Source: a virus. Taken from it: DNA of 29,294 nt. Below the pieces are notes generated by a model, which was not told where the DNA came from, ran no database searches, and saw nothing but the letters and a program-made list of their open reading frames with translations. Shown piece after piece: positions 16,159-22,574 of the stretch; position 1 is the first letter of the stretch; each line of letters starts with the position of its first letter. The position numbers and the translations under genes were made by a program. The DNA lies in the IMG/VR virus record IMGVR_UViG_3300042355_000858, positions 1 to 29,294 of that record, one strand, 5' to 3'.

Positions 16159-16704
16159 TCAGGTCACCCGACCGGTGGCGATGTACGTGCGGACGGCGTT
16201 GCGGACATACGTCCAATGCGCGCCCGCGTTGCCTTGAGTCATCAGCGAGTAACCCGCCGCGCCGCCGCCAGCGATAGGCAGGAACGGCCGCGCCGGCACG
16301 CGCGTCGTCCACGGAGTGCCAGCCTCGCGCTTGACGCCTAGCCTATAGCTGCGTCGCTTGAGCTGGCCCGAGCGCGCGAAACCGAACTGATGAGGTGCCG
16401 CATACGGAGCCGAGCTGCCGAACTTCAACGACGTTCCTCGCCCATATGCCGTGATGCTGTTCCGTAGGTTCGACGTGTCCACCAGAGGCACGTTGCTGCC
16501 TTGACGACGACGCGCCACGGTGCTGTCGGCCAACGGAGCCCACGGCCTGTTTTCGGGCGTCGTGCTGCCCGCAAACGAGTCGTCAATGAGCGTCTTGGTG
16601 TCCTGTGCCGCGACGGTCAGGACGGGCGTCAGATCGCGAGCGCGAGCCGCCACCGCCTCGAGCTTGGCCTTCAGCTCGTCAACGCCGCGCACCTCGAGGC
16701 CCAT
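16159..16704 (-). CDS. Phage virion morphogenesis / tail completion protein (gpG/gpS-like)
   Basis: A 181-aa protein of the PF05069 type (Mu gpG, P2 gpS). It opens with V-R-G-V-D-E-L-K-A-K-L-E-A-V-A, then P-V-L-T-V-A-A-Q-D-T-K-T-L-I-D-D-S-F, a Pro-Trp-x-P-L segment (P-W-A-P-L), L-V-D-T-S-N-L-R-N-S-I, and a P-Y-A-A-P-H-Q-F-G pattern followed by R-V-P-A-R-P-F-L-P. The 'L-x-D-T-x-x-L-x-x-S' and 'H-Q-x-G ... P-A-R-P-F-L' elements are diagnostic for the family. It joins tail to head. The start overlaps the upstream stop as TGATG. Confidence 0.85.
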   Translation of the reverse strand: MGLEVRGVDELKAKLEAVAARARDLTPVLTVAAQDTKTLIDDSFAGSTTPENRPWAPLADSTVARRRQGSNVPLVDTSNLRNSITAYGRGTSLKFGSSAPYAAPHQFGFARSGQLKRRSYRLGVKREAGTPWTTRVPARPFLPIAGGGAAGYSLMTQGNAGAHWTYVRNAVRTYIATGRVT

Positions 16705-17150
16705 CAGAACCCGCTCAGCTTGCCGGGGCCGAAATACGTCGGGCGCGCGTTGGTGCCCACGGGCGAGGAGGACTCGTTTCCGCCGTATCCGCCGAGCAAG
16801 TCGGGAGTCAGCCCAGGGATTGGAAGCTTCTTGTTGTAGATGGCGTCGAGCCGCATTAGCGACTCGCTGATGGTGCCAGACGGATCGAACGGCAGGCGCA
16901 CGCCCTTGCGGTACTGATAGGCGTCTCGAACCATCACCTGGGCGCAGAGCTGAGCAAGGAAGCCGCCCGTGGGGCTTAGGTGATCGACGCTAGTACCAGG
17001 GCTGCTGTAGCCCGCATACTGCATCGCCGATAGCACCGTCCCACGAGCGGCCGCCTCGTAGTGATTGAACGTCCCGCCCGTCAGCCCGAGCGCCGTGCGC
17101 GCGGCGGTGCCGATCATCCTGTTCAGATAGTCGACATCGACCCACGCCAC
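16704..17150 (-). CDS. Head-tail connector, Mu gp36 / DUF1320-like
   Basis: A 148-aa protein starting at GTG 17150. The N-terminus (W-V-D-V-D-Y-L-N-R-M-I-G) and a following helix with F-N-H-Y-E-A-A-A-R-G-T-V-L-S-A-M-Q-Y-A-G-Y fit the connector proteins of Mu (gp36, DUF1320), which have an all-helical N-terminal bundle and a 'Y-x-x-R-K/G' region (here Y-Q-Y-R-K-G-V). The C-terminal 35 residues are Pro/Gly/Ser-rich. Its neighbours, a tail completion protein downstream and a capsid gene upstream, agree. Confidence 0.65.
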   Translation of the reverse strand: MAWVDVDYLNRMIGTAARTALGLTGGTFNHYEAAARGTVLSAMQYAGYSSPGTSVDHLSPTGGFLAQLCAQVMVRDAYQYRKGVRLPFDPSGTISESLMRLDAIYNKKLPIPGLTPDLLGGYGGNESSSPVGTNARPTYFGPGKLSGF

Positions 17151-17152
17151 GG

Positions 17153-17734
17153 TCAGCCGCCGTTCCGGACGGTCTGCTTCTGCGAGACAGCCTTGCCGAG
17201 CCCGTCCACGAGCTGGCTAATCAGATGCTCCAGGCGCTTGGATTCACGATTGGTGTCCGTGTCGGGCGCGTCCACCGTCTCCCTGACGACAGACCATGCC
17301 GTGACCGGAGGACGGCCGAGCGGATGCTTGCGCGCGAACTCAAGGCTTGGGGTCGTCTCGCCGTACTGCGCCAAGGCGCGCTCGCGCTTGATGCGGTACT
17401 GCTCGGAGCCGTCGTTCTTGCCGACAGCTCCGATGACCCACCGCTCGCGCTGGGCCTCATAGGATGCCACCGCGTCGTCCCAATCGCGGATCTGCTGAGG
17501 GCTCGCCGTGCGCGCCTTGAGATCTTCAAGCTCGCTCTTGTAGAGCACCACGCGATGTTTGCCCTGCTTCACGTGCTGTCCGCCGAGGCTGATTCCGTTG
17601 GTCGGGAACACCTCGACCTCGACTAGCACGCGCTGCTCGTCGCGCGCCGGAACGCGGTGCTCATACACCACGCCATCATGGCGCACGTGATTGCGGGGCA
17701 GGGGCGCATACAGACTACCGAGTGCACGTTCCAT
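17153..17734 (-). CDS. Hypothetical head-region protein
   Basis: A 193-aa protein starting at ATG 17734 behind GGAGGAT (17743-17749), one of the better ribosome binding sites in the operon. It has an N-terminal beta part (Y-E-H-R-V-P, V-L-V-E-V-E-V-F-P), a charged helical part (S-E-L-E-D-L-K-A-R-T, A-S-Y-E-A-Q-R-E-R-W-V-I-G) and a helical C-terminus (R-L-E-H-L-I-S-Q-L-V). It sits between the capsid and gp36-like genes; no family recognised. Confidence 0.65.
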   Translation of the reverse strand: MERALGSLYAPLPRNHVRHDGVVYEHRVPARDEQRVLVEVEVFPTNGISLGGQHVKQGKHRVVLYKSELEDLKARTASPQQIRDWDDAVASYEAQRERWVIGAVGKNDGSEQYRIKRERALAQYGETTPSLEFARKHPLGRPPVTAWSVVRETVDAPDTDTNRESKRLEHLISQLVDGLGKAVSQKQTVRNGG

Positions 17735-17742
17735 CGTTCGTC

Positions 17743-17749
17743 ATCCTCC
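17743..17749 (-). promoter_or_regulatory. Strong Shine-Dalgarno for the gene after the capsid
   Basis: GGAGGAT on the minus strand, eight bases before the ATG at 17734. It lies beyond the capsid hairpin and would give the next gene its own initiation, where most genes in this operon rely on overlapping stops and starts. Confidence 0.7.
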
Positions 17750-17763
17750 GTTCATGAGACAAC

Positions 17764-17799
17764 GCCGGGAGAGCCGCAGTCACCCGCGACCCTCCCGGC
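17764..17799 (-). terminator. GC-rich hairpin after the major capsid gene
   Basis: A perfect 8-bp inverted repeat (GCCGGGAG paired with CTCCCGGC) with a 20-base loop starts nine bases after the capsid stop codon. There is no T-run after it, so it is not a classical intrinsic terminator. It may attenuate read-through, or protect the 3' end of the capsid message to boost its level over the genes downstream. The inverted repeat is plain in the sequence; the role is inference. Confidence 0.5.
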
Positions 17800-17807
17800 A
17801 GTCAGTA

Positions 17808-18761
17808 TCAGGCGTTCCTGCCGTAGATGCACTGCGGCGCGTACCCCGTGATCGCCGCGGTGGCGCTCACGTAGTACTGGTACGCCGCGCGCTGGACCAT
17901 CGCCTCCGACGTCGGGCTGTCCACCACGACACCGGAGGGCGCGAGCTGCTGACCGACCGCGAGCGGGCGGACGTTCGGCTTCGACAGGTCCATGAGGTAC
18001 CAGTCGTTGTCGTTGGTACCGTTGGCGAACCGATCGACCACGAAGACCTGGAGTCGTCCGCCGATCCAGTTGCGGAGCGAAGCCGCCGCGACCACCGAGG
18101 CAGTCGCATCCGGCACGCCCGCGCTGCTGTACGCGACGAGGCGATCCGCACCCGTCAGGTCCAGCGCCTCGCGCTCAAGCGCAGGGCCGACGACGAGGTG
18201 CGTGGGGAAGAACCCCGCGGGCTCGCCGTTCTCAAACCGCAGCCCGCGCATCGCGACGATGCCGGCCTCGAGCGAGGTCTGCGTCAGCGCGTCCGTGGTC
18301 TTGTTGTCCCAGGTGCCCGATGCCGCGCCGTAGGGGTGCGAGTCGTTGAGCAGCGACACGCCGTCGATGCCGAGAGGGTTGCTGAGCAGGAGATCGATCA
18401 CCGGCTTCTCAAAGAAGTCGGCGACGCTCGCGAGGTAGTCGGCGAGACGAGCGCGGACGATGCCGCTCTTGTCGCCCTCGACGGTGATGCGCGGAAGCTC
18501 GAGACCGTCCGCCGAATACTCGACGACGGGCGTGGGCTTCGCGTAGGCGCGGAGCGAGGAGAACGGGCGGGATCCCAGCATCTTCGCGACAGCTGGGCTC
18601 GGGCCGATGGCGTCAAGCTCGAGGTAGGCACCGGGACACGGCACGACCTTGGCGAGCTGCGTCCAGACCGAGTCGGTCTTGCGGTTGAAAATGTCGGAGG
18701 CCATCGCGGCGAACTCGGTGTTCGCTGCGACATGGCTGAGCTGTCCAGTCAAGGCGGGCAT
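17808..18761 (-). CDS. Major capsid protein, Mu gpT-like
   Basis: A 317-aa protein with AAGGA five to seven bases before ATG 18761. It starts L-S-H-V-A-A-N-T-E-F-A-A-M-A, has R-P-F-S-S-L-R-A-Y-A-K-P-T-P-V-V-E-Y at about 65-82, then D-F-F-E-K-P-V-I-D-L-L-L-S-N, L-N-D-S-H-P-Y at about 137-143, H-L-V-V-G-P-A-L-E-R-E-A, and W-Y-L-M-D-L-S-K-P near the end. The D-x-x-H-P segment and 'L-V-V-x-P-x-L-E' are typical of Mu-like gpT capsids (PF10124, HK97 fold). It follows scaffold and decoration-like genes, and a hairpin follows its stop. Confidence 0.8.
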   Translation of the reverse strand: MPALTGQLSHVAANTEFAAMASDIFNRKTDSVWTQLAKVVPCPGAYLELDAIGPSPAVAKMLGSRPFSSLRAYAKPTPVVEYSADGLELPRITVEGDKSGIVRARLADYLASVADFFEKPVIDLLLSNPLGIDGVSLLNDSHPYGAASGTWDNKTTDALTQTSLEAGIVAMRGLRFENGEPAGFFPTHLVVGPALEREALDLTGADRLVAYSSAGVPDATASVVAAASLRNWIGGRLQVFVVDRFANGTNDNDWYLMDLSKPNVRPLAVGQQLAPSGVVVDSPTSEAMVQRAAYQYYVSATAAITGYAPQCIYGRNA

Positions 18762-18788
18762 GGTATTCCTTCTTTCGTCGTGTGCGGA

Positions 18789-19265
18789 TCAGACCGCGTT
18801 GGTGTCGCCGTACACGCGGAGGGCCAGCCAGCCCTGAGTCTTGGCCGCGTTGATTTCGGTTAGGCTGCCGATGTTCACGCGGACGGCAGCAGTGCCGGCA
18901 GCGGTGGTATCCGTGACCGCGTCGTCATCGAAGATGAAGACGTTCTTTCCGAGGTTGATGAACGTCCGCGCAGCCGTGCGGATGTCCACAAAGACTTCGT
19001 GGCCCCACGCGATCTTCGCGCGCACGGTACCAGCGGTGTTGCCGGTAGCAGCCGCGATGTTCACGCCGCTCTCGTTGACGATCTCCTCGACCACGCCAGC
19101 GGGCCGGAGGTTCGTCGCGGCCGCCGCAGCCTGCACGCGGCCGAGCGTGGTGAACGCCGCCAGCGAGCCGATATACAGCGTCTGCGAGGTGCGGATCGAG
19201 AACGTCTCGAGTCGCTTGTTGTGGATTCCGCGGCTAGCGCGGGTCTTGTCTGCCGAAAGAGCCAT
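18789..19265 (-). CDS. Small head decoration-like protein
   Basis: A 158-aa protein with GAGGAG seven bases before ATG 19265. It begins A-L-S-A-D-K-T-R-A-S-R-G, then L-Y-I-G-S-L-A-A-F, N-T-A-G-T-V-R-A-K-I, a beta strand with D-D-D-A-V-T-D-T, and ends in strand V-R-V-N-I-G-S-L-T-E-I and W-L-A-L-R-V-Y-G. This layout resembles phage head stabilising or decoration proteins (including the DUF2190 group), placed between scaffold and capsid as in many Mu-like phages. The exact family is uncertain. Confidence 0.6.
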   Translation of the reverse strand: MALSADKTRASRGIHNKRLETFSIRTSQTLYIGSLAAFTTLGRVQAAAAATNLRPAGVVEEIVNESGVNIAAATGNTAGTVRAKIAWGHEVFVDIRTAARTFINLGKNVFIFDDDAVTDTTAAGTAAVRVNIGSLTEINAAKTQGWLALRVYGDTNAV

Positions 19266-19276
19266 TGTCTATCTCC

Positions 19277-20224
19277 TCAGCCGGTGATCGGCTGTTCGCG
19301 TCGAAGGTGGTTGCGGACTAGCCGATCGATCGTCTCGGCGCGGGCCGATGCGTCGGTCGGGAACGTGCGAGCGTACGGATTGCTCGGATCGCTGTACGCC
19401 TTGTGAAGCTCGACGTAGCGCGGGTGCGAAGCGTCGATATTGGCCGCAGCCAGGCTCGAGGAAGACGAGGTGGGCGCCACCACGGGCGCTTCCTTCGCCA
19501 GCGGCACACGCACCGGCAGCGACTTCGCCAACGCGCGGAACTCGGCGGGCGCCTTGCGCGCGAGTGCAACGAAGCTCTCGCGACTACCAGGCAGGATGCG
19601 CCCAGCCGCGATGTGCGCCTCGACCTCGGCCACCAGCTCGGCATCGGCGCGCTTGGCCTGCTCGGAGCGATACGCCCCGACCTCGCGCGTCAGCTCGGCA
19701 ATGACTGCCTCCTGCGCGGTGGCCTTGGCCGACAGCGCCGAGTACGGCATCGCACCGCCATTCGCGCCCTGGAAGGCCGCGACAATCTGCTCCGAGTTCG
19801 CGTCGAGGCTCGCCATGAGCGAGGCGTTATCGAGCCCCGTCAGCTCGGCGAGCTTGGTCAGCAGCATCGCCGCCGCGTCCTGCGAAGACTCAGCGCCGCT
19901 CTCAGCCTCGGCGACGGCTTCGGCCGTTTCGGGCATGACAGCGGGCACCGCCATCGGAGCAGACGGCATCGCGGGCGGCGCAGCGGCCAGGCTGGCCTGC
20001 GAGCGACTGGCCGACTTAGAGCCAGGCTTGCACGCCATCTCGGCCATCTCGCCCTCGGGCTTCTCCTCGCCCTCCGGAGCCTCGATTTCAACCTCGACCT
20101 CGGGCATCTCCTCGGCCGACGCCTTGATGAACTCGACCAGCGCCTCGAGCTGCTTGGCCGAGATGGTGGCCCCCGACGCAAGAGCGTCGATCTTGCCCAT
20201 CAGATCCTTCTTGTCGATATCCAT
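19277..20224 (-). CDS. Internal start: free scaffold protein (Mu gene Z-like)
   Basis: Within the protease gene, ATG 20224 is in frame at the start of the scaffold region (M-D-I-D-K-K-D-L) and has a perfect AGGAG eight bases upstream. Phage Mu makes its scaffold from an internal start inside gene I in the same way, so a 315-aa free scaffold is likely in addition to the full-length protein. The SD is visible; its use is inference from Mu. Confidence 0.6.
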   Translation of the reverse strand: MDIDKKDLMGKIDALASGATISAKQLEALVEFIKASAEEMPEVEVEIEAPEGEEKPEGEMAEMACKPGSKSASRSQASLAAAPPAMPSAPMAVPAVMPETAEAVAEAESGAESSQDAAAMLLTKLAELTGLDNASLMASLDANSEQIVAAFQGANGGAMPYSALSAKATAQEAVIAELTREVGAYRSEQAKRADAELVAEVEAHIAAGRILPGSRESFVALARKAPAEFRALAKSLPVRVPLAKEAPVVAPTSSSSSLAAANIDASHPRYVELHKAYSDPSNPYARTFPTDASARAETIDRLVRNHLRREQPITG

Positions 20225-20803
20225 GCTCGCTGCTCCTAGTGCGCGACGGCTCAGCCGGATCGCGTGCTGGCCGTCAATGAACGGCTTGTTGGTCAGTCCG
20301 ATGGAATCGAGCTGACAGGGGATAGGTTCGCCAGTCTCACGGTCTGCCGCGTCCCATACGAAGACGCCCGAGCAGAACCGGTACTCTCCACCGCGCACCA
20401 TATCGGCGGCACGCTGCGTCAGCTCCACCAGCGCCCACAAGCCATCATCCCGCAGCGCCAGATCGAGCACGTATCCAGCGGCCGGCGTAGGCTGGCCGTC
20501 GAGCGGGCGCAGACTCGCGTGGTCGTAGTCCACGGGAGGCGGCGTCTTGCAGGCACGCAAAGCCGCGATGCACTGAGCGAAGCTCTTGCGGTCCAGCGAG
20601 AACGCGCCGCTCGGATGGCCTTCCCATTCGCCATCCATCGCCACGTGGATCCACGTAGTGCGCTTCTCGGGATCTCCGCCGGTCAGCCCAACGTGCCGGC
20701 CAACACCAACGGTGGGCGCAGCCAGTCGCACGGTCTGAACCGGAGCCGCTAGAGTCTTGGTCTTGCCGGTTGCCTTGAGAGCGAACGCTTCAAGGTGGGG
20801 CAT
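19277..20803 (-). CDS. Mu gpI-like capsid protease with in-frame scaffold domain
   Basis: A 508-aa protein; I use ATG 20803, which starts seven bases after the MuF stop, not an ATG 21 codons upstream inside MuF. Residues about 48-190 match the Mu I protease (PF10123): W-I-H-V-A-M-D-G-E-W-x-G-H, a V-D-Y-D-H (91-95), E-Y-R-F-C-S-G-V-F, and I-G-L-T-N-K-P-F-I (168-176). From about residue 194 the protein turns into an acidic Ala/Glu-rich scaffold with a Glu-rich stretch (about 245-275), a disordered Ala/Ser/Pro linker and helical C-terminus. The protease matures the prohead, cutting scaffold; the same gene encodes both. See the internal start entry. Confidence 0.8.
   Translation of the reverse strand: MPHLEAFALKATGKTKTLAAPVQTVRLAAPTVGVGRHVGLTGGDPEKRTTWIHVAMDGEWEGHPSGAFSLDRKSFAQCIAALRACKTPPPVDYDHASLRPLDGQPTPAAGYVLDLALRDDGLWALVELTQRAADMVRGGEYRFCSGVFVWDAADRETGEPIPCQLDSIGLTNKPFIDGQHAIRLSRRALGAASMDIDKKDLMGKIDALASGATISAKQLEALVEFIKASAEEMPEVEVEIEAPEGEEKPEGEMAEMACKPGSKSASRSQASLAAAPPAMPSAPMAVPAVMPETAEAVAEAESGAESSQDAAAMLLTKLAELTGLDNASLMASLDANSEQIVAAFQGANGGAMPYSALSAKATAQEAVIAELTREVGAYRSEQAKRADAELVAEVEAHIAAGRILPGSRESFVALARKAPAEFRALAKSLPVRVPLAKEAPVVAPTSSSSSLAAANIDASHPRYVELHKAYSDPSNPYARTFPTDASARAETIDRLVRNHLRREQPITG
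20233..20237 (-). promoter_or_regulatory. Internal Shine-Dalgarno for the scaffold start
   Basis: AGGAG on the minus strand (20233-20237), spaced eight bases from the in-frame ATG at 20224. It falls at the boundary between the protease and scaffold parts, where an internal start would be expected. Confidence 0.65.
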
Positions 20804-20810
20804 GTATGTC

Positions 20811-22574
20811 CTAGCGTGGGTTCCCGAAACCGGGGTCCGGCTGAATATCGAGTGTTGCAGAGTCAACCACTCGGGTCAAATCCACCTGCTCCGCGCGTCG
20901 AGTGACTATGGTGCATCGGCAGTTGCTAGTGACGATGCCTCCTGCTACGAGCACGCCAGTCTCAGTCTGGAGGTCAAAAACGTGTCTCGTAGAATTGAAC
21001 CGTCGAACGGAGATGACTTTCTCCAACGCTACGACTCCGGCGCTTCCGTCAAGCAGCTTGCGACAGAACGCGGGATCGCTCGTCACGTCATCTGCCGTTG
21101 GCTCAAAGAGGCCGGACGCGAGATCAGAGGCAGGGCCGACGCGGAAAGGATCAAGTGGGCGCAGATGTCCACTGAGTCCCGTATGCGGCAAGTCGCCGCC
21201 GCACACGCCGCTACTCGAGGTGTTCCCAAGAGCGCAGAATCCGTCGCCAAGTCGATTGCCACTAGATTCGCTAGGCAATCGTTCATCGGCCACGGAGAAA
21301 CCGACATCGCTAATCTGCTGTCCGGCCTCGGGGTGAGGACGGTTCAGCAATACCCCATCTACCGTTACGGCGTCGATGTCGCCGCTCCAGAACTTCGCCT
21401 CGCCGTGGAAATCCTCGGGCACTACCCGAATCTTGGAACTGTTCCGTACAGGAAGCGCGTTGAACACATCCTCGGCGCTGGCTGGACGATTCTGTGGGTC
21501 GATCTCGCCGTCAAGAGAAACCCAGACCGGTGCCTGATGGCAGAGCACCTCATGGCCCTCGTGAATGAGATTCGCAGGAACGAACCCGTCCACGGTCGCC
21601 AATGGGTGGTTTGCGGTCACAGTGACCGACCGTCCGGTATCGGTCCTAAGCTCCACAAACTCACCGGTGTAGAGTGCCCTGACCGCCGCAAGGAATGACC
21701 CGGACACGGTAGTCTCAGCAACAAAGCATTGGAACCCAAGCGGAGGATTGTACCTAGTCCACCCTGGATCATCCTGACGGAACACGACTCGGTTCAACGC
21801 CGCGTGACTTGGACGAACGCGGTTGTCACGCGCGGTGCGGTATTCGACGTATGGACGCGCAGCGACGACGACGGGATCCGTCATCTGGCGCAAGCGCCCT
21901 GCGCCGTAGGCGCTTTGTGTGTTCGTCCTAAAAATGTTCTCTAGGTAGCTCGGCGACGTCGCCGTAATGCCGAGGTCCACCTCGCCATCGCGCACCTGAT
22001 CGACGAACGACTGCAGGCTCGCGCCGCTCTCTAGCTCGCGCTGAAGAATCTCCTGCACGCGCCGCACAAGCTCGTCCGACGTCATCCGCGACACGGAGAA
22101 CGCGCGGGCTTTGGCGGCATCGCTCAGGCGTCGATATTCGGCGGGGCTGATGAGCCGCCGTTCGCGGAAGGACGCAATCGCTTCCTCAAAAGGCAGGTTG
22201 AAAAACGCGTCGGGATCGATGCGTGCGACAGCCAGCGATGCCTTGCGCGGCAGGGACTCGGGCACCTCGACGGTGCGGACGAAGAGCTGTCCGCCCATAT
22301 CGCCCTTCATGAGCGTTTCATACAGAAGCGCCGTGAAGTCCTCATCGGAGGCGATGCGCTCACCCCATCCGGCCAAGTCGTCGCGCTCGATAGCGCCGGC
22401 CAGCGAGTCGAGCCAGCTTGATGCAATCGGCACCGCGTCGATGACGCCTGCCGCGCTGACTTGCTGCGGGACGCCGATGGTCTCTAGGGCTTGCGAACGA
22501 TCGTCATCGCTGAGCGCCCATAGGTCGGAGTAGCCTAGCTGCCCGCCTCGGTCTGGCTCTCCACCAGCTCCCAC
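20811..22574 (-). CDS. MuF-like head morphogenesis protein interrupted by an intein
   Basis: The precursor is 587 codons from my chosen GTG 22574, which overlaps the portal end by 40 bp; there is no clear ribosome binding site, so the start is uncertain. Residues before the intein carry MuF (PF04233) features: R-T-N-T-Q-S-A-Y-G-A-G-R, then Y-V-E-Y-R-T-A-R-D-N-R-V-R-P-S-H-A-A-L, and N-P-P-L-G-F-Q. The family's Cys-Arg-Cys motif follows directly after splicing (G-F-Q joined to C-R-C-T-I-V). The intein occupies 269 codons (283-551), so the spliced protein is about 318 aa. MuF proteins link portal and head assembly. Splicing restores the motif and is needed for an intact protein. An antisense gene on the plus strand overlaps the intein. 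Confidence 0.85.
   Translation of the reverse strand: MGAGGEPDRGGQLGYSDLWALSDDDRSQALETIGVPQQVSAAGVIDAVPIASSWLDSLAGAIERDDLAGWGERIASDEDFTALLYETLMKGDMGGQLFVRTVEVPESLPRKASLAVARIDPDAFFNLPFEEAIASFRERRLISPAEYRRLSDAAKARAFSVSRMTSDELVRRVQEILQRELESGASLQSFVDQVRDGEVDLGITATSPSYLENIFRTNTQSAYGAGRLRQMTDPVVVAARPYVEYRTARDNRVRPSHAALNRVVFRQDDPGWTRYNPPLGFQCFVAETTVSGSFLAAVRALYTGEFVELRTDTGRSVTVTANHPLATVDGFVPANLIHEGHEVLCHQAPVWVSLDGEIDPQNRPASAEDVFNALPVRNSSKIRVVPEDFHGEAKFWSGDIDAVTVDGVLLNRPHPEAGQQISDVGFSVADERLPSESSGNRLGDGFCALGNTSSSGVCGGDLPHTGLSGHLRPLDPFRVGPASDLASGLFEPTADDVTSDPAFCRKLLDGSAGVVALEKVISVRRFNSTRHVFDLQTETGVLVAGGIVTSNCRCTIVTRRAEQVDLTRVVDSATLDIQPDPGFGNPR
20969..20973 (+). promoter_or_regulatory. Shine-Dalgarno of the antisense endonuclease
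   Basis: GGAGG on the plus strand, eight bases before GTG 20982. On the minus strand these bases lie in the Asp-Leu-Gln codons of intein block F, so this short stretch carries both a conserved intein motif and a ribosome binding site. It decides the GTG start against upstream in-frame ATGs that lie in extein DNA. Confidence 0.7.
20982..21698 (+). CDS. Putative HTH + Vsr/DUF559-like homing endonuclease, antisense within the intein
   Basis: A 238-aa protein on the plus strand, entirely inside the intein. Residues about 11-45 form a helix-turn-helix (F-L-Q-R-Y-D-S-G-A-S-V-K-Q-L-A, then V-I-C-R-W-L-K-E-A-G) as in resolvase-type or NUMOD-like DNA-binding domains. A charged linker follows (46-104). 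Residues 105-175 resemble the nuclease core of Vsr/DUF559/EDxHD enzymes: E106-T-D-I-A, V-Q-Q-Y-P-I-Y, Y-G-V-D132-V-A, L-A-V-E143-I-L-G-H-Y, and G-W-T-I-L-W-V. The acidic pair D132/E143 is the probable metal site. The C-terminal 38 residues (201-238) are antisense to intein block B. It probably cuts intein-less MuF alleles. The domain call is by eye. Confidence 0.75.
   Translation: MSRRIEPSNGDDFLQRYDSGASVKQLATERGIARHVICRWLKEAGREIRGRADAERIKWAQMSTESRMRQVAAAHAATRGVPKSAESVAKSIATRFARQSFIGHGETDIANLLSGLGVRTVQQYPIYRYGVDVAAPELRLAVEILGHYPNLGTVPYRKRVEHILGAGWTILWVDLAVKRNPDRCLMAEHLMALVNEIRRNEPVHGRQWVVCGHSDRPSGIGPKLHKLTGVECPDRRKE

Larger units (their letters stand above)
20922..21728 (-). other. Intein in MuF (269 codons)
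   Basis: The segment starts with Cys1 (C-F-V-A-E-T-T-V) and block B is T-A-N-H (Thr38 to His41). Near its C-terminus block F reads R-H-V-F-D-L-Q-T-E-T-G, and block G is G-G-I-V-T-S-N, with the conserved terminal Asn269 followed by the extein Cys. The usual penultimate His is Ser268 here. Class 1 inteins cleave at Cys1, transfer to the +1 Cys, then cyclise Asn. Between residues about 75 and 235 there is no LAGLIDADG or HNH signature; this strand has only Pro/Gly/Ser-rich text with little fold-like pattern. The mobility enzyme appears to be on the opposite strand instead. Confidence 0.9.

Noticed and set aside
20757-20981. Longer plus-strand endonuclease starting at ATG 20757
   Set aside because: The extra 75 codons read antisense to the protease start, the C-extein and the intein end, contain no recognisable domain, and precede the clear GGAGG/GTG start.
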